64,000 bases of DNA, taken from contig NZ_JAKZFS010000001.1 in assembly GCF_022808915.1 (NCBI RefSeq), positions 124,001-188,000 on the forward strand, read 5' to 3'. Within the stretch, counting starts at the first letter, position 1, and each line of letters begins with the position of its first letter. The notes beneath the pieces are model-generated. The model was not told where the DNA came from and searched no databases. It was given only the letters and a program-made list of their open reading frames with translations. The translations under genes and the position numbers were made by a program. Source of the DNA: Fundidesulfovibrio terrae. Its GTDB lineage: Bacteria > Desulfobacterota > Desulfovibrionia > Desulfovibrionales > Desulfovibrionaceae. Positions 49,030 through 57,146 of the stretch are shown here, piece by piece.

Positions 49030-49764
49030 ATGCATACCAGCGAAACGGCATCAGGCTCAGCGGGCGCCCGTCTGTCCCCCATCCGCCACGTCAATCTGGA
49101 CGACAAGGTCTACGCGCGCGTCAAGGACATGATCGCCTCCGGCGATCTGGAACCCGGAAGCCGCATCGTGCAGGAGGACCTGGCCGCGAACCTTGGGGTC
49201 AGCCGCACCCCGCTGGTGAACGCGCTCAAGCGCCTGGCCCAGGAGGGGCTCCTCGAGTGGGTGCCCCGGCGCGGCATCTACGTGCGCCAGCTGGGCCTTC
49301 AGGAGCTTGTCTGGCTTTTCGAGCTGCGCGAACGCCTGGAGCCCCTGGCCGCCGAGCTTGCCGCCGCGCGCATCGAACCCGGCGAAGCCCGTGAGATGCG
49401 CCGCCAGTGGGCCGCCATGGCCGACATGCCGGACACGCCCGAGTCGCACCGCACCTTCGTGGACCTGGACCGCCGCTTCCACTGGCGGCTGGCCGAGCTT
49501 GCCGCCAATCCCTATCTGAGCGCGGCCATGGCCCCGGTGAACATGATGGCCGCCGCCTACCTGCACGGCGCTCCCCGCCCCTGGGAGGATACCGTGCCCG
49601 ACCACCTGGCCGTCATCGACGCCCTGGAGCGCGGCGACGCGGCCGCCTGCGGCGAGGCCATGCGCGCGCACATCGCCCAGTCCCTGGAGGCGCTGCGCGG
49701 CGAAAGCCAGGGGGCCCCGGCCGCCGCAACCGGCATTTCACCCAAGAAAACAGCGAGGAGATGA
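49030..49764 (+). CDS. GntR-family (FadR/FCD) transcriptional regulator
   Basis: A 244-residue regulator: winged helix (about 22-85; YARVKDMIASGDLEPGSRIVQEDLAANLGVSRTPLVNALKRLAQEGLLEWVPRRGIYV) and an all-helical FCD ligand domain with metal-binding residues around HRTFVDLDRRFHW and DHLAVIDALERGD. No ribosome site precedes ATG 49030 and the promoter is very close, so a short or absent leader is possible. It is followed within 5 bp by hydroxypyruvate isomerase, so it probably responds to a hydroxyacid or sugar acid. Confidence 0.9.
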   Translation: MHTSETASGSAGARLSPIRHVNLDDKVYARVKDMIASGDLEPGSRIVQEDLAANLGVSRTPLVNALKRLAQEGLLEWVPRRGIYVRQLGLQELVWLFELRERLEPLAAELAAARIEPGEAREMRRQWAAMADMPDTPESHRTFVDLDRRFHWRLAELAANPYLSAAMAPVNMMAAAYLHGAPRPWEDTVPDHLAVIDALERGDAAACGEAMRAHIAQSLEALRGESQGAPAAATGISPKKTARR

Positions 49765-49768
49765 CGCC

Positions 49769-50557
49769 ATGCCCAAGTTCTCGGCCAACCTGTCCATGCT
49801 GTTCACCGACCTGCCCTTCCTGGAGCGCTTCGCCGCGGCCAAGGCGACGGGCTTTTCGGCCGTGGAGTACCTCTTCCCCTACGAGCACGCCCCGGCCAGG
49901 CTGGCGGGGCTTCTCAAGGACAACGGCCTCACCCAGGTGCTCTTCAACCTCCCGGCGGGCGACTGGGCCGCCGGAGACCGCGGCATCGCCGTGGACCCCT
50001 CCTGGGCCGAGGAGTTCCGCGCCGGGGTGGCCAAGGCCGTCACCTACGCCAAGACCCTTAACGTGCCGCGCCTCAACTGCCTGGCCGGAAAGGTCCCCCA
50101 GGGCGTCTCCGAGGAGGATCTGCGGCGCACCTTCGTTGCGAACCTGCGCTTCGCCGCCGACGTCCTGGCCAAGGAGGGGCTGACGCTCCTCATCGAATTC
50201 ATCAACCGCAAGGACATCCCCGGCTTCTATCTGCACCGCTCCGACCAGACCCTCGGGATCATCGAGGAGGTGGGCCGGCCCAACCTCCTCATGCAGTACG
50301 ACGTCTACCATGCCCAGCGCGAGGAAGGCGAACTGGCCGCCACCCTGCGCGCGAGCATGGACAAGATCGGCCACATCCAGATCGCGGACAATCCGGGCCG
50401 CCACCAGCCGGGCACGGGCGAGATCAACTTCCCCTTCCTCTTCGAGGAGATCGATCGCCTGGGCTACGCTGGCCACGTGGGCCTGGAATACGTGCCCGAG
50501 CCCGACACCCTGTCGTCGCTGGCATGGATCAAGAAATACGCCCTCACCCACCACTAG
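49769..50557 (+). CDS. hyi: Hydroxypyruvate isomerase / OtnI-like TIM-barrel isomerase
   Basis: A 262-residue xylose-isomerase-like TIM barrel. MPKFSANLSMLFTDLPFLERFAAAKATGFSAVEYLFPYEH is the family N terminus; metal ligands are suggested by LLIEFINRKDIPGFYL, MQYDVYHAQ, HIQIADNPGRHQPGTGE and GLEYVPEPD. It interconverts hydroxypyruvate and tartronate semialdehyde, or a 4-carbon analogue. Clear ribosome site (GCGAGGAG). The neighbour is a tartronate semialdehyde reductase, which fits. Confidence 0.9.
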   Translation: MPKFSANLSMLFTDLPFLERFAAAKATGFSAVEYLFPYEHAPARLAGLLKDNGLTQVLFNLPAGDWAAGDRGIAVDPSWAEEFRAGVAKAVTYAKTLNVPRLNCLAGKVPQGVSEEDLRRTFVANLRFAADVLAKEGLTLLIEFINRKDIPGFYLHRSDQTLGIIEEVGRPNLLMQYDVYHAQREEGELAATLRASMDKIGHIQIADNPGRHQPGTGEINFPFLFEEIDRLGYAGHVGLEYVPEPDTLSSLAWIKKYALTHH

Positions 50558-50576
50558 AACCAGACAGGAGCACCCT

Positions 50577-51464
50577 ATGAAACGCATCGGCTTCATCGGC
50601 CTCGGCATCATGGGCAAGCCCATGGCCAAGAACCTCCTCAAGGCCGGATACTCCCTTACCGTGACGAGCCGTACCCAAAAGGACGTGGACTTGGTCGTGG
50701 CCGCCGGCGCTGAGGCCGGGGCCTCTCCCAAGGACGTGGCCGCCAAGTCCGACGTCATCATCACCATGCTGCCCAACTCGCCCCAGGTGAAGGAGGTGGT
50801 GCTCGGCCCCGGCGGTGTGGTCGCGGGGGCAAAGCCCGGCGCGATCGTAGTGGACATGAGCTCCATCGCCCCCCTGGCCAGCCAGGAGATCGCCCGCGAA
50901 CTCGAAAAGAAGGGCGTGCGCATGCTGGACGCGCCCGTGAGCGGCGGCGAGCCCAAGGCCATCGAGGGCACGCTCTCGGTGATGGTGGGCGGCGCCCAGG
51001 CCGATTTCGACGAGTGCCTGCCGGTGCTCAAGGCCATGGCCGCGTCGGTTGTGCGCGTGGGCGACGTGGGCGCGGGCAACGTGACCAAGCTGGCCAACCA
51101 GATCGTGGTGGCGCTGAACATCGCGGCCATGTCCGAGGCCCTGGTGCTGGCCGCCAAGGCGGGCGTGAACCCGGACCTGGTCTACCAGGCCATCCGGGGC
51201 GGCTTGGCCGGAAGCACCGTGCTGGACGCCAAGGCCCCCCTGGTCATGGACGGCAAGTTCACCCCCGGCTTCAAGATCAACCTGCACGCCAAGGACCTCT
51301 ACAACGTGCTGGAAACCTCCCACGAGCTCAATGTGGCCCTGCCCATGACCGCTCAGGTGATGGAGGTGATGCAGGCCCTCAAGGCCGACGGCCTGGGCGA
51401 CGCCGACCACGGTGCACTCATCAAGTACTGGGAGAAGCTGGCCAAGGTGGAGGCGAGGCGGTAG
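50577..51464 (+). CDS. garR: Tartronate semialdehyde reductase / 2-hydroxy-3-oxopropionate reductase
   Basis: A 295-residue beta-hydroxyacid dehydrogenase. GFIGLGIMGKPMAKNLLKAG is the Rossmann NAD(P) motif plus family signature; DAPVSGGEPKAIEGTLSVMVGG contains the substrate-binding Ser-Gly-Gly; the catalytic Lys lies in GNVTKLANQIVVALNI. It reduces tartronate semialdehyde to glycerate, following Hyi. A CAGGAG site precedes ATG 50577. The three genes gntR-hyi-garR form a compact unit for glyoxylate/hydroxypyruvate metabolism. Confidence 0.92.
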   Translation: MKRIGFIGLGIMGKPMAKNLLKAGYSLTVTSRTQKDVDLVVAAGAEAGASPKDVAAKSDVIITMLPNSPQVKEVVLGPGGVVAGAKPGAIVVDMSSIAPLASQEIARELEKKGVRMLDAPVSGGEPKAIEGTLSVMVGGAQADFDECLPVLKAMAASVVRVGDVGAGNVTKLANQIVVALNIAAMSEALVLAAKAGVNPDLVYQAIRGGLAGSTVLDAKAPLVMDGKFTPGFKINLHAKDLYNVLETSHELNVALPMTAQVMEVMQALKADGLGDADHGALIKYWEKLAKVEARR

Positions 51465-51572
51465 TTGACGCCTAATTTGCTGAAAAATATGAAATATTTT
51501 TCAACGAATTAACTTCATGGTTTTTCTTCGCGGGCAGGGAACCCTGAGTATTGCCCGCGAGGGTCAGGAAGG

Positions 51573-51630
51573 GAAGCCTCCGGCGGCCAAAGGGCTGACG
51601 CCCTTTGGAATCCCAAGTTTGGGCTTTCGC
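51573..51630 (+). repeat. Intergenic palindromic element, copy D
   Basis: Plus-oriented: GCCTCCGGCGG, core arms CCAAAGGGC / GCCCTTTGG with a 4-base loop (compensated stem), then AATCC and a diverged right end GGGCTTTCGC. It follows garR by about 110 bp and precedes a terminator at 51638. Confidence 0.82.
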
Positions 51631-51637
51631 ATGAGAC

Positions 51638-51672
51638 AAAAAGGGCCGGGCGCGCAACACCCGGCCCTTTTG
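51638..51672. terminator. Bidirectional terminator between garR and the AspT-like gene
   Basis: 12-bp perfect stem AAAAGGGCCGGG and complement, flanked by A and T runs so that either strand ends in U. Located between convergent genes. Confidence 0.9.
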
Positions 51673-51689
51673 CGAGCAGGAAAAGACGG

Positions 51690-53360
51690 TCAGAAGAGCA
51701 GCAGCACCATGAGCTGCCCGGCCAGGATGCGTAAAATCATCACCAACGGATAGACCGTGGCGTACACCGAGGCCGGGGCGTCGCTGTTCAGCATCTGCCC
51801 GGCGAAGGCCAGGGCGGGCGGATCGGTCATGCTTCCGGCCAGAAGCCCGCACATGGAGGCGTAGTTGCACTTGAGGAACACCCGCCCGATGATACCGGCC
51901 ACAAAGAGCGGAATGAAGGTGATGGCCGCTCCCGCAGCCAGCCAGTAGAGCCCGGCCCCGCTCATCACCGCGTCCACGAAGCGCCCCCCGGCCTGAAGGC
52001 CCACGCATCCCAAAAACAGGCTGATGCCAACCTCGCGCAGCACCAGGTTGGCGCTGGGATGCATGTACCAGACCATGCCCCCGAAATGGTGCAGCCGGGA
52101 AAGAAGAATGGAAACCAGCAGCGGTCCTCCCGCCACGCCCAGCTTGATGCCCGACGGCAGCCCGGGCAGGGCCACGGGAATGCTGCCCACGATGGTGCCG
52201 AGCAGGATGCCCACGAAGATGGGCAGCACGTGGGGGTGGTCCAGCTCCTTGGCCGAGTTGCCCAGGAGCGCCTCCACCTCGGCCAGCTGCGCGGGCGAGC
52301 CCACGCACTGCACCACGTCCCCGAAATGCAGGTGCACGTCCGGCCCTGGCGAAAACTCCGTGCCCGAGCGGCTGATGCGGGTGACGCTCACCTCGTGCTT
52401 CTGGGCCAGGTTAAGCTCCGGCACGCTCTTGCCCACCACGCCCTTGCGGGTGACCACCAGACGGCGCATGGTGAGCGGCCCGGCCACGCGCGGCAAAAAG
52501 ACCTCGCTCTTCACCCCGGCCAGCACGCGAAGCTTCTCGAGGTCGGCCGGACGGCCCACCGCGTGCAGCAGCATCCCGGCGGCCAGGCGCGTGTCCGGCG
52601 TGGCCGCGCTCACCTGCCCTCCGGACATCACCCGGGACACCGCCACGTTCATCTCGGCAAGCCCCGGCACCGCGCCCAGGGCCATGCCGTCCAGATTGGG
52701 GTTGGTCACTTCCAGGGTCATGGTTTCAAGCGGCGGGTGCAGACTTTTGGCCTGCTCCTCCATCTGGCGCAGCTCCTCGGCGGGATTGATGCGGAAGATG
52801 GCCCGCACGGCCAGCATCACCAGGATGATGCCGAAGATGCCGAAGGGATAGGACACCGCGTAGCCGAGCCCGGCCTCGCCCACCAGGCGCTCGGCCGCCT
52901 GCGGAGCCAGCTCCTTGAAGGCCTGGGAGGCCGAGGCCAGCGAGGGCGTGTTGGTGGTGGCTCCGCTGAAGAGCCCAACCGAGGTGGAGAGCCCGATTCC
53001 CCCGAAACGATGGAAGCATATGGTGAGGACCACGCCAAGGGCCACGATGAGCGTGGCCATGGCGTTCAGGCGAAATCCCCGCCTGCGCAGCGAATCCGCG
53101 AAGCCCGGCCCCACCTGCATGCCGATGGTGTACACGAAGAGGATCAGCCCGAACTCGCGGGCGAACTCCAGCACCTCGTGGTCCAGGGCCAGCCCGTAGT
53201 GCCCCAGGGCCAGGCCGCTAAAGAGCACTCCCCCCACGCCCAGGCGTATGCCGAAGAAGCGGATGTGCCCCAGCGCTAGGCCCAGGGCCACGGCCAAGCC
53301 CAGCACCACCACGGCCTGGGCCGGGGTGTGGGCGGTGAAGAGCTGCGTGAACCAGTTCAT
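51690..53360 (-). CDS. AspT/YidE-family (AAEx) antiporter with two TrkA-C domains
   Basis: A 556-residue membrane protein: five to six helices, two cytoplasmic RCK/TrkA-C domains in the middle (about 205-375; VPGLAEMNVAVSRVMSGGQ, PELNLAQKHEVSVTRISRSGTEF) and five to six more helices. The duplicated signatures GLILFVYTIGMQVGPGF and GISLFLGCVGLQAGGRF and the substrate loops SGATTNTPSLASA and AGSMTDPPALAFA are family hallmarks. It probably exchanges dicarboxylates or amino acids. ATG 53360 is the supported start. Confidence 0.9.
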   Translation of the reverse strand: MNWFTQLFTAHTPAQAVVVLGLAVALGLALGHIRFFGIRLGVGGVLFSGLALGHYGLALDHEVLEFAREFGLILFVYTIGMQVGPGFADSLRRRGFRLNAMATLIVALGVVLTICFHRFGGIGLSTSVGLFSGATTNTPSLASASQAFKELAPQAAERLVGEAGLGYAVSYPFGIFGIILVMLAVRAIFRINPAEELRQMEEQAKSLHPPLETMTLEVTNPNLDGMALGAVPGLAEMNVAVSRVMSGGQVSAATPDTRLAAGMLLHAVGRPADLEKLRVLAGVKSEVFLPRVAGPLTMRRLVVTRKGVVGKSVPELNLAQKHEVSVTRISRSGTEFSPGPDVHLHFGDVVQCVGSPAQLAEVEALLGNSAKELDHPHVLPIFVGILLGTIVGSIPVALPGLPSGIKLGVAGGPLLVSILLSRLHHFGGMVWYMHPSANLVLREVGISLFLGCVGLQAGGRFVDAVMSGAGLYWLAAGAAITFIPLFVAGIIGRVFLKCNYASMCGLLAGSMTDPPALAFAGQMLNSDAPASVYATVYPLVMILRILAGQLMVLLLF

Positions 53361-53404
53361 GGAAGACGTCCTTTCGCGGCCGCTCCAGTCCGGTCTAGCC
53401 CGGA

Positions 53405-54700
53405 CTAGGCATGCCTACCCGTAGCCAGCCTGTCCCGGTTGGTCAACGCGGGAAAGAGCTTCATCCACAGGGCCACCACCAGAAGCGTGGCCATGCCGCC
53501 GATCACCACCGACGGGGCCGTGCCGAACCAGGCGGCGGTCACGCCGGACTCGAATTCGCCCAGCTGGTTGGAGGTACCGATGAACACCGAGTTGACCGCG
53601 CTGACGCGCCCGCGCATCTCATCCGGGGTCTCGAGCTGCACCAGCGACGACCTGATGACCACGCTGATCATGTCGCTGGCCCCCAGCACGATCAGGGCGG
53701 CGAGCGAGAGGGGGAAGCTGCGCGAGAAGCCGAACACGATGGTGGCCAGCCCGAACATGGCCACGGCTCCGAACATCTTGAGCCCCACCTTGCCGCCCAG
53801 GGGCGAATGGGCCAGCCACAGGGACATGGCCAAGGCGCCTATGCCCGGCGCGCCGCGCAGGATGCCCAGGCCCCAAGGCCCGGCCCCCAGGATGTCGCGG
53901 GCGAAGATGGGCAGGAGCGCCGTGGCCCCGCCCAGGAGCACCGAAAAGAGGTCCAGGGAGATGGCCCCCAAAAGCTCGGGCTTGTTGCGCACATAGCGGA
54001 TGCCGCCCAGCACCGAGTCGATGCTCACCGGCTCGCGACGCCTGACCGTGGCGGGCTTGGGGATGCCCCAGACCGCCTTGGCCGCCATGGCGAAGAGCGC
54101 GCAGCACAGGGCGTACACCGCGCCCGCACCGGCCATGTAGAGCACGCCGCCCAGGGCCGGTCCCAGGATGAAGGCGCTCTGGCGCGCGGAGGCGGTCAGG
54201 GCCAGCATCCGGGGCAGCTTGCCCGGTTCCACCAGCTCGGGGAGGAGGGCCTGCAGGGTGGGCATCTCGAAGGCCCGCGCCGCGCCCAGCACGAAGGCTC
54301 CAAGGTAGAGCAGGTGCTGGTCGGTGAAGTGGAAGATGCTCCCGGCGGCCAGCACGGCGGTCATGGCGCACTCGATCATCTGGCAGGCGCGGGCGATAAG
54401 CCGACGGTCGAAGTGGTCGGCCGCCTGTCCGGCGACCAGGGTGAGCAGAAGCTGGGGGATGAACTGGGCCAGGCCGACCAGGCCGAGGCTCAGGGCGCTG
54501 CCGGTGATGTCGTACATCTGCCAGCCGATGGCCACGTTGAGCATCTGGTAGGCGGACATGGACTGGATCTGGCAGAACCAGAAATTGCGGAAGGCCTTGT
54601 CGGCCATGGCTTCTTTGAACATGGGCGTGGTCCGTGGGAAAGGCTTTTCGGCGGGTCCACCCGAAGCCCCGTCCGGGCGGCTCGCGCGGTCTGGATTCAT
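53405..54700 (-). CDS. MFS exporter (EntS-like MFS_3)
   Basis: A 431-residue transporter with twelve predicted helices. FWFCQIQSMSAYQMLNVAIGWQMYDITGSALSLGLVGLAQFIPQL and DHFDRRLIARACQ are typical of the enterobactin-exporter-like MFS_3 group; GRVSAVNSVFIGTSNQLGEFESGVTAAWFG lies near helix 10. ATG 54700 has an AAGG-type site; ATG 54622 is an alternative without the 26 polar residues. Substrate unknown. Confidence 0.85.
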   Translation of the reverse strand: MNPDRASRPDGASGGPAEKPFPRTTPMFKEAMADKAFRNFWFCQIQSMSAYQMLNVAIGWQMYDITGSALSLGLVGLAQFIPQLLLTLVAGQAADHFDRRLIARACQMIECAMTAVLAAGSIFHFTDQHLLYLGAFVLGAARAFEMPTLQALLPELVEPGKLPRMLALTASARQSAFILGPALGGVLYMAGAGAVYALCCALFAMAAKAVWGIPKPATVRRREPVSIDSVLGGIRYVRNKPELLGAISLDLFSVLLGGATALLPIFARDILGAGPWGLGILRGAPGIGALAMSLWLAHSPLGGKVGLKMFGAVAMFGLATIVFGFSRSFPLSLAALIVLGASDMISVVIRSSLVQLETPDEMRGRVSAVNSVFIGTSNQLGEFESGVTAAWFGTAPSVVIGGMATLLVVALWMKLFPALTNRDRLATGRHA

Positions 54701-54865
54701 ACGCGCCCTTGCCCCGGCGGTCCAGCTGGTTTACTTTCAGGCTGGGCAGTGGCCGGGGAGTTTCCCCGTGGCGCACTGGACAAGAAGCGAAATCATTCCA
54801 GCGCGTAAGCGGCTATTTCAACCCGTGTAGTCAGTTCGATGCACCGCGCCTTCAGGAGGTGCCTC

Positions 54866-55216
54866 ATGTGGATATTTTCCCGCGACGGGTTCTTTTCCGT
54901 CGCCGCCACCAAGTTCTGTCAGCCGGGCGAGGTCGCCGTTCGGGCCAGGAAGAAGGAACACCTGGAAAGCCTCATGGAGCGGCACGGCATCTCGGCCGAG
55001 ATTTTGACCTTCCCCGAGGCCGACTACCGCTACCGCATCCAGATTCCCAAGGAGATCTGGGGCAGGGCCCTCCAGGACGAGGCCAACGACCTGGACTACA
55101 ACTCCTTCAAGGACGCCATGGCCCAGGCGGGCATGTCGGCGGACTACCTGCGGGCCATGTTCAGCACATGGTCCATCATCCACAAGATACAGACCGAGGA
55201 GCTGCCCAGGGACTGA
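54866..55216 (+). CDS. Small conserved-looking hypothetical protein (116 aa)
   Basis: ATG 54866 follows an excellent AGGAGG. The 116-residue product starts MWIFSRDGFFSVAATKFCQPGEVAVRARKKEHLESLM and continues with helical, charged sequence (LQDEANDLDYNSFKDAMAQAG...FSTWSIIHKIQTEELPRD). The first part resembles small DUF proteins found in many bacteria that begin MW(I/L)F...GFFSVV; no biochemical role is known to me. Monocistronic. Confidence 0.75.
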   Translation: MWIFSRDGFFSVAATKFCQPGEVAVRARKKEHLESLMERHGISAEILTFPEADYRYRIQIPKEIWGRALQDEANDLDYNSFKDAMAQAGMSADYLRAMFSTWSIIHKIQTEELPRD

Positions 55217-55235
55217 CCCACGCGCGGGCCTTTCC

Positions 55236-56195
55236 TCATCCCTTGCGGGCGGCCAGCCAGATGCCCGCGCCCACTGCCGCGCATCCCATTGCCTGGCCGG
55301 GCGTGGGCGCGGCCCCCAGGAGCACCCAACTGGACAGCACGGCGCTCACGGGCATGAGCCCGGTCAGGGCGGCGGCCTGCCCGGCCCGCACCGATCCCAC
55401 TCCCCTGAACCACAACACGTAGCCCCCGGCCGTCACCAGCACGCCCAGGGCCGCCACGGCCAGCCACGCCCCGACCCCCCCGATCCCGGCGCTTCCCAGT
55501 CCCTCATCCAGGCCCTGGAAAATGGCCAGCGGGGCGGTCATGGCCAGGCCGATCCAGGTCACGCGGCGGGCCGCGCCCAGGGGCGAAAGCCAGTCCGGAA
55601 GCCAGCGCAGCGCCAACAGGAACACCGCCTCGCCGCACACCGCCGCCAGGAGGAGCGCGTCGCTCGGGCCGGGACTCCAGGCGAGGCCGGTCACGCCGCG
55701 CGCGGCGAGCACGCCGGCCACCGTGAGCCCGATGCCGGTAGCGGTCCTGGCCGAAGGGCGCTCCCCGAAGAAAATCATCCCGAGCCCGGCCATCACCGCC
55801 GGGGTGGCGCTGGTGAACACCCCGGCCGCCGCCGGGGAGCTCTCGCGCATGCCCAGCCACAATCCGGCGTTGAACACCACCACCCCGCACAGGGCCTGCA
55901 GAGCGAGCACGGCCCAGTGGCGCGGCGAAAGCCTTTCGGCCTCGCCCGCGCGCCCGCCGAACGCCGCCAGGGCGAGGCCCGCCAGGGCCAGACGAACGGC
56001 CAGGGCGGGAAACAGCGGCACGCCGGACAGGGCGATCTCGCCGAGCGGGGCCGTGGCCCCCACCAGCAGCATGGCCAGGGCCATGTCGGCCAGGGCGCGC
56101 AGTTCGCCTCGCCCTCGCCGTGCTTGCGGGGCTTCCGCCACTCGCGGATCAAGGGCCAGCGCGCCCTGCGGGATAGGGGAAATATCGCGAGACAT
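55236..56195 (-). CDS. EamA/DMT-family transporter
   Basis: A 319-residue membrane protein with ten helices in two EamA repeats after a 30-residue polar N terminus. GATAPLGEIALSGVPLFPALAVRLALAGLAL starts repeat 1 and GGYVLWFRGVGSVRAGQAAALTGLMPVSAVLSSWVLLGAAPTPGQAMGCAAV lies in repeat 2. AGGAGGTG precedes ATG 56195. It follows the AraC regulator in the same direction, 52 bp away, and may be its target. Confidence 0.9.
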   Translation of the reverse strand: MSRDISPIPQGALALDPRVAEAPQARRGRGELRALADMALAMLLVGATAPLGEIALSGVPLFPALAVRLALAGLALAAFGGRAGEAERLSPRHWAVLALQALCGVVVFNAGLWLGMRESSPAAAGVFTSATPAVMAGLGMIFFGERPSARTATGIGLTVAGVLAARGVTGLAWSPGPSDALLLAAVCGEAVFLLALRWLPDWLSPLGAARRVTWIGLAMTAPLAIFQGLDEGLGSAGIGGVGAWLAVAALGVLVTAGGYVLWFRGVGSVRAGQAAALTGLMPVSAVLSSWVLLGAAPTPGQAMGCAAVGAGIWLAARKG

Positions 56196-56246
56196 AGCCT
56201 GACACCTCCTGCATTACGCTGGAGGGCGTCCTGCCACCTTGGCGGG

Positions 56247-57071
56247 TCAGCGGTCTTGAACGATCTTGCCGTATGCGCCGGGGGTGAGCCCGGTCATGCG
56301 GCGGAAGTGGCGGGTCAGATGGCTCTGGTCGCTGAATCCGGATTCCAGGGCGGCCTGGGCCGGGTTCGATCCCGCCGCGATGAGGGCGCGGGCGTTCTCC
56401 ACGCGCAGCATCACCTGGTAGGCGTGGGGGGGCAGGCCCACATGGAGGCTGAACAGGCGGTTCAGGCGGAAACCGGACAGGCCGGCCTCGCGGGAGAGCT
56501 CCTCCAGGCTGACGGGGATGACGGCGCGCTGGCGCAGGTAGTCCTTGGCGCGGCTCACGGCCCTGGGCTCCGCCCCAGGATAGAGCCGCTCCGCGCGGCC
56601 CGAGTGGCGTGATATCCAGGCCGCGAGGATGGCGGCGAGGCGGCTCTGGCGCTCGAGCAAGGTGGTGCGCCCGGCTTCCAGGTCCTCGTGCAGCAGGCGA
56701 AGCCCCCCCGCCAGCAGCGGATCATGGATCACCCCGGCCGGGAAGTCCGGCACCTTGGCGTCGCGTTCGTCCATCTCGCCGGCCAGCTTCTCCACCACCG
56801 GGGCGTCCAGGTAGAACATGCGGTAGCCCCAGCCCTGGGGCGACTCGGGGTGCCCGTCGTGGACCTCGCCGGGCACCACCATGTTCACGGCCCCGGCAGG
56901 GGCCACGCAGTCGCGGCCCAGGTACTTAAATCCCAGCGCCCCGGATTCGATGACGCCCACGGCGTAGCCCTCGTGAAAGTGCCTGGCGAAGCGCACGCCC
57001 ACATGCTCGGCGCGCAGGCATTCCACTCCCGCAAGCCCCTGGGGCTTCCAGATATTGACCGTGTGTTTCAC
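56247..57071 (-). CDS. AraC-family transcriptional regulator
   Basis: A 274-residue regulator: N-terminal AraC-type cupin (about 20-90; ARHFHEGYAVGVIESGALGFKYLG...PGEVHDGHP) and a C-terminal double HTH (about 170-270; SLEELSREAGLSGFRLNRLFSLHVGLPPHAYQVMLRVENARALI and ESGFSDQSHLTRHFRRMTGLTPGAYGK). GTG 57071 is the likely start; the frame extends into repeat copy E up to an ATG at 57134, which would add a 21-residue repeat-encoded leader. It probably controls the EamA exporter downstream. Confidence 0.88.
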   Translation of the reverse strand: MKHTVNIWKPQGLAGVECLRAEHVGVRFARHFHEGYAVGVIESGALGFKYLGRDCVAPAGAVNMVVPGEVHDGHPESPQGWGYRMFYLDAPVVEKLAGEMDERDAKVPDFPAGVIHDPLLAGGLRLLHEDLEAGRTTLLERQSRLAAILAAWISRHSGRAERLYPGAEPRAVSRAKDYLRQRAVIPVSLEELSREAGLSGFRLNRLFSLHVGLPPHAYQVMLRVENARALIAAGSNPAQAALESGFSDQSHLTRHFRRMTGLTPGAYGKIVQDR

Positions 57072-57079
57072 GCGAGTCC

Positions 57080-57136
57080 CGCGAAGCGATGGAGGATTCC
57101 AAAGGAACGAAGTTCCTTTGGCCGCCGGAGGCATCT
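57080..57136 (-). repeat. Intergenic palindromic element, copy E
   Basis: Minus-oriented: GCCTCCGGCGG, core arms CCAAAGGAAC / GTTCCTTTGG with a 3-base loop, right flank CGCTTCGCG. It lies between the stop of the AAA+ gene and the start of the AraC gene, both minus-strand, filling nearly the entire gap. Confidence 0.85.
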
Positions 57137-57146
57137 TCCTCTTCTC

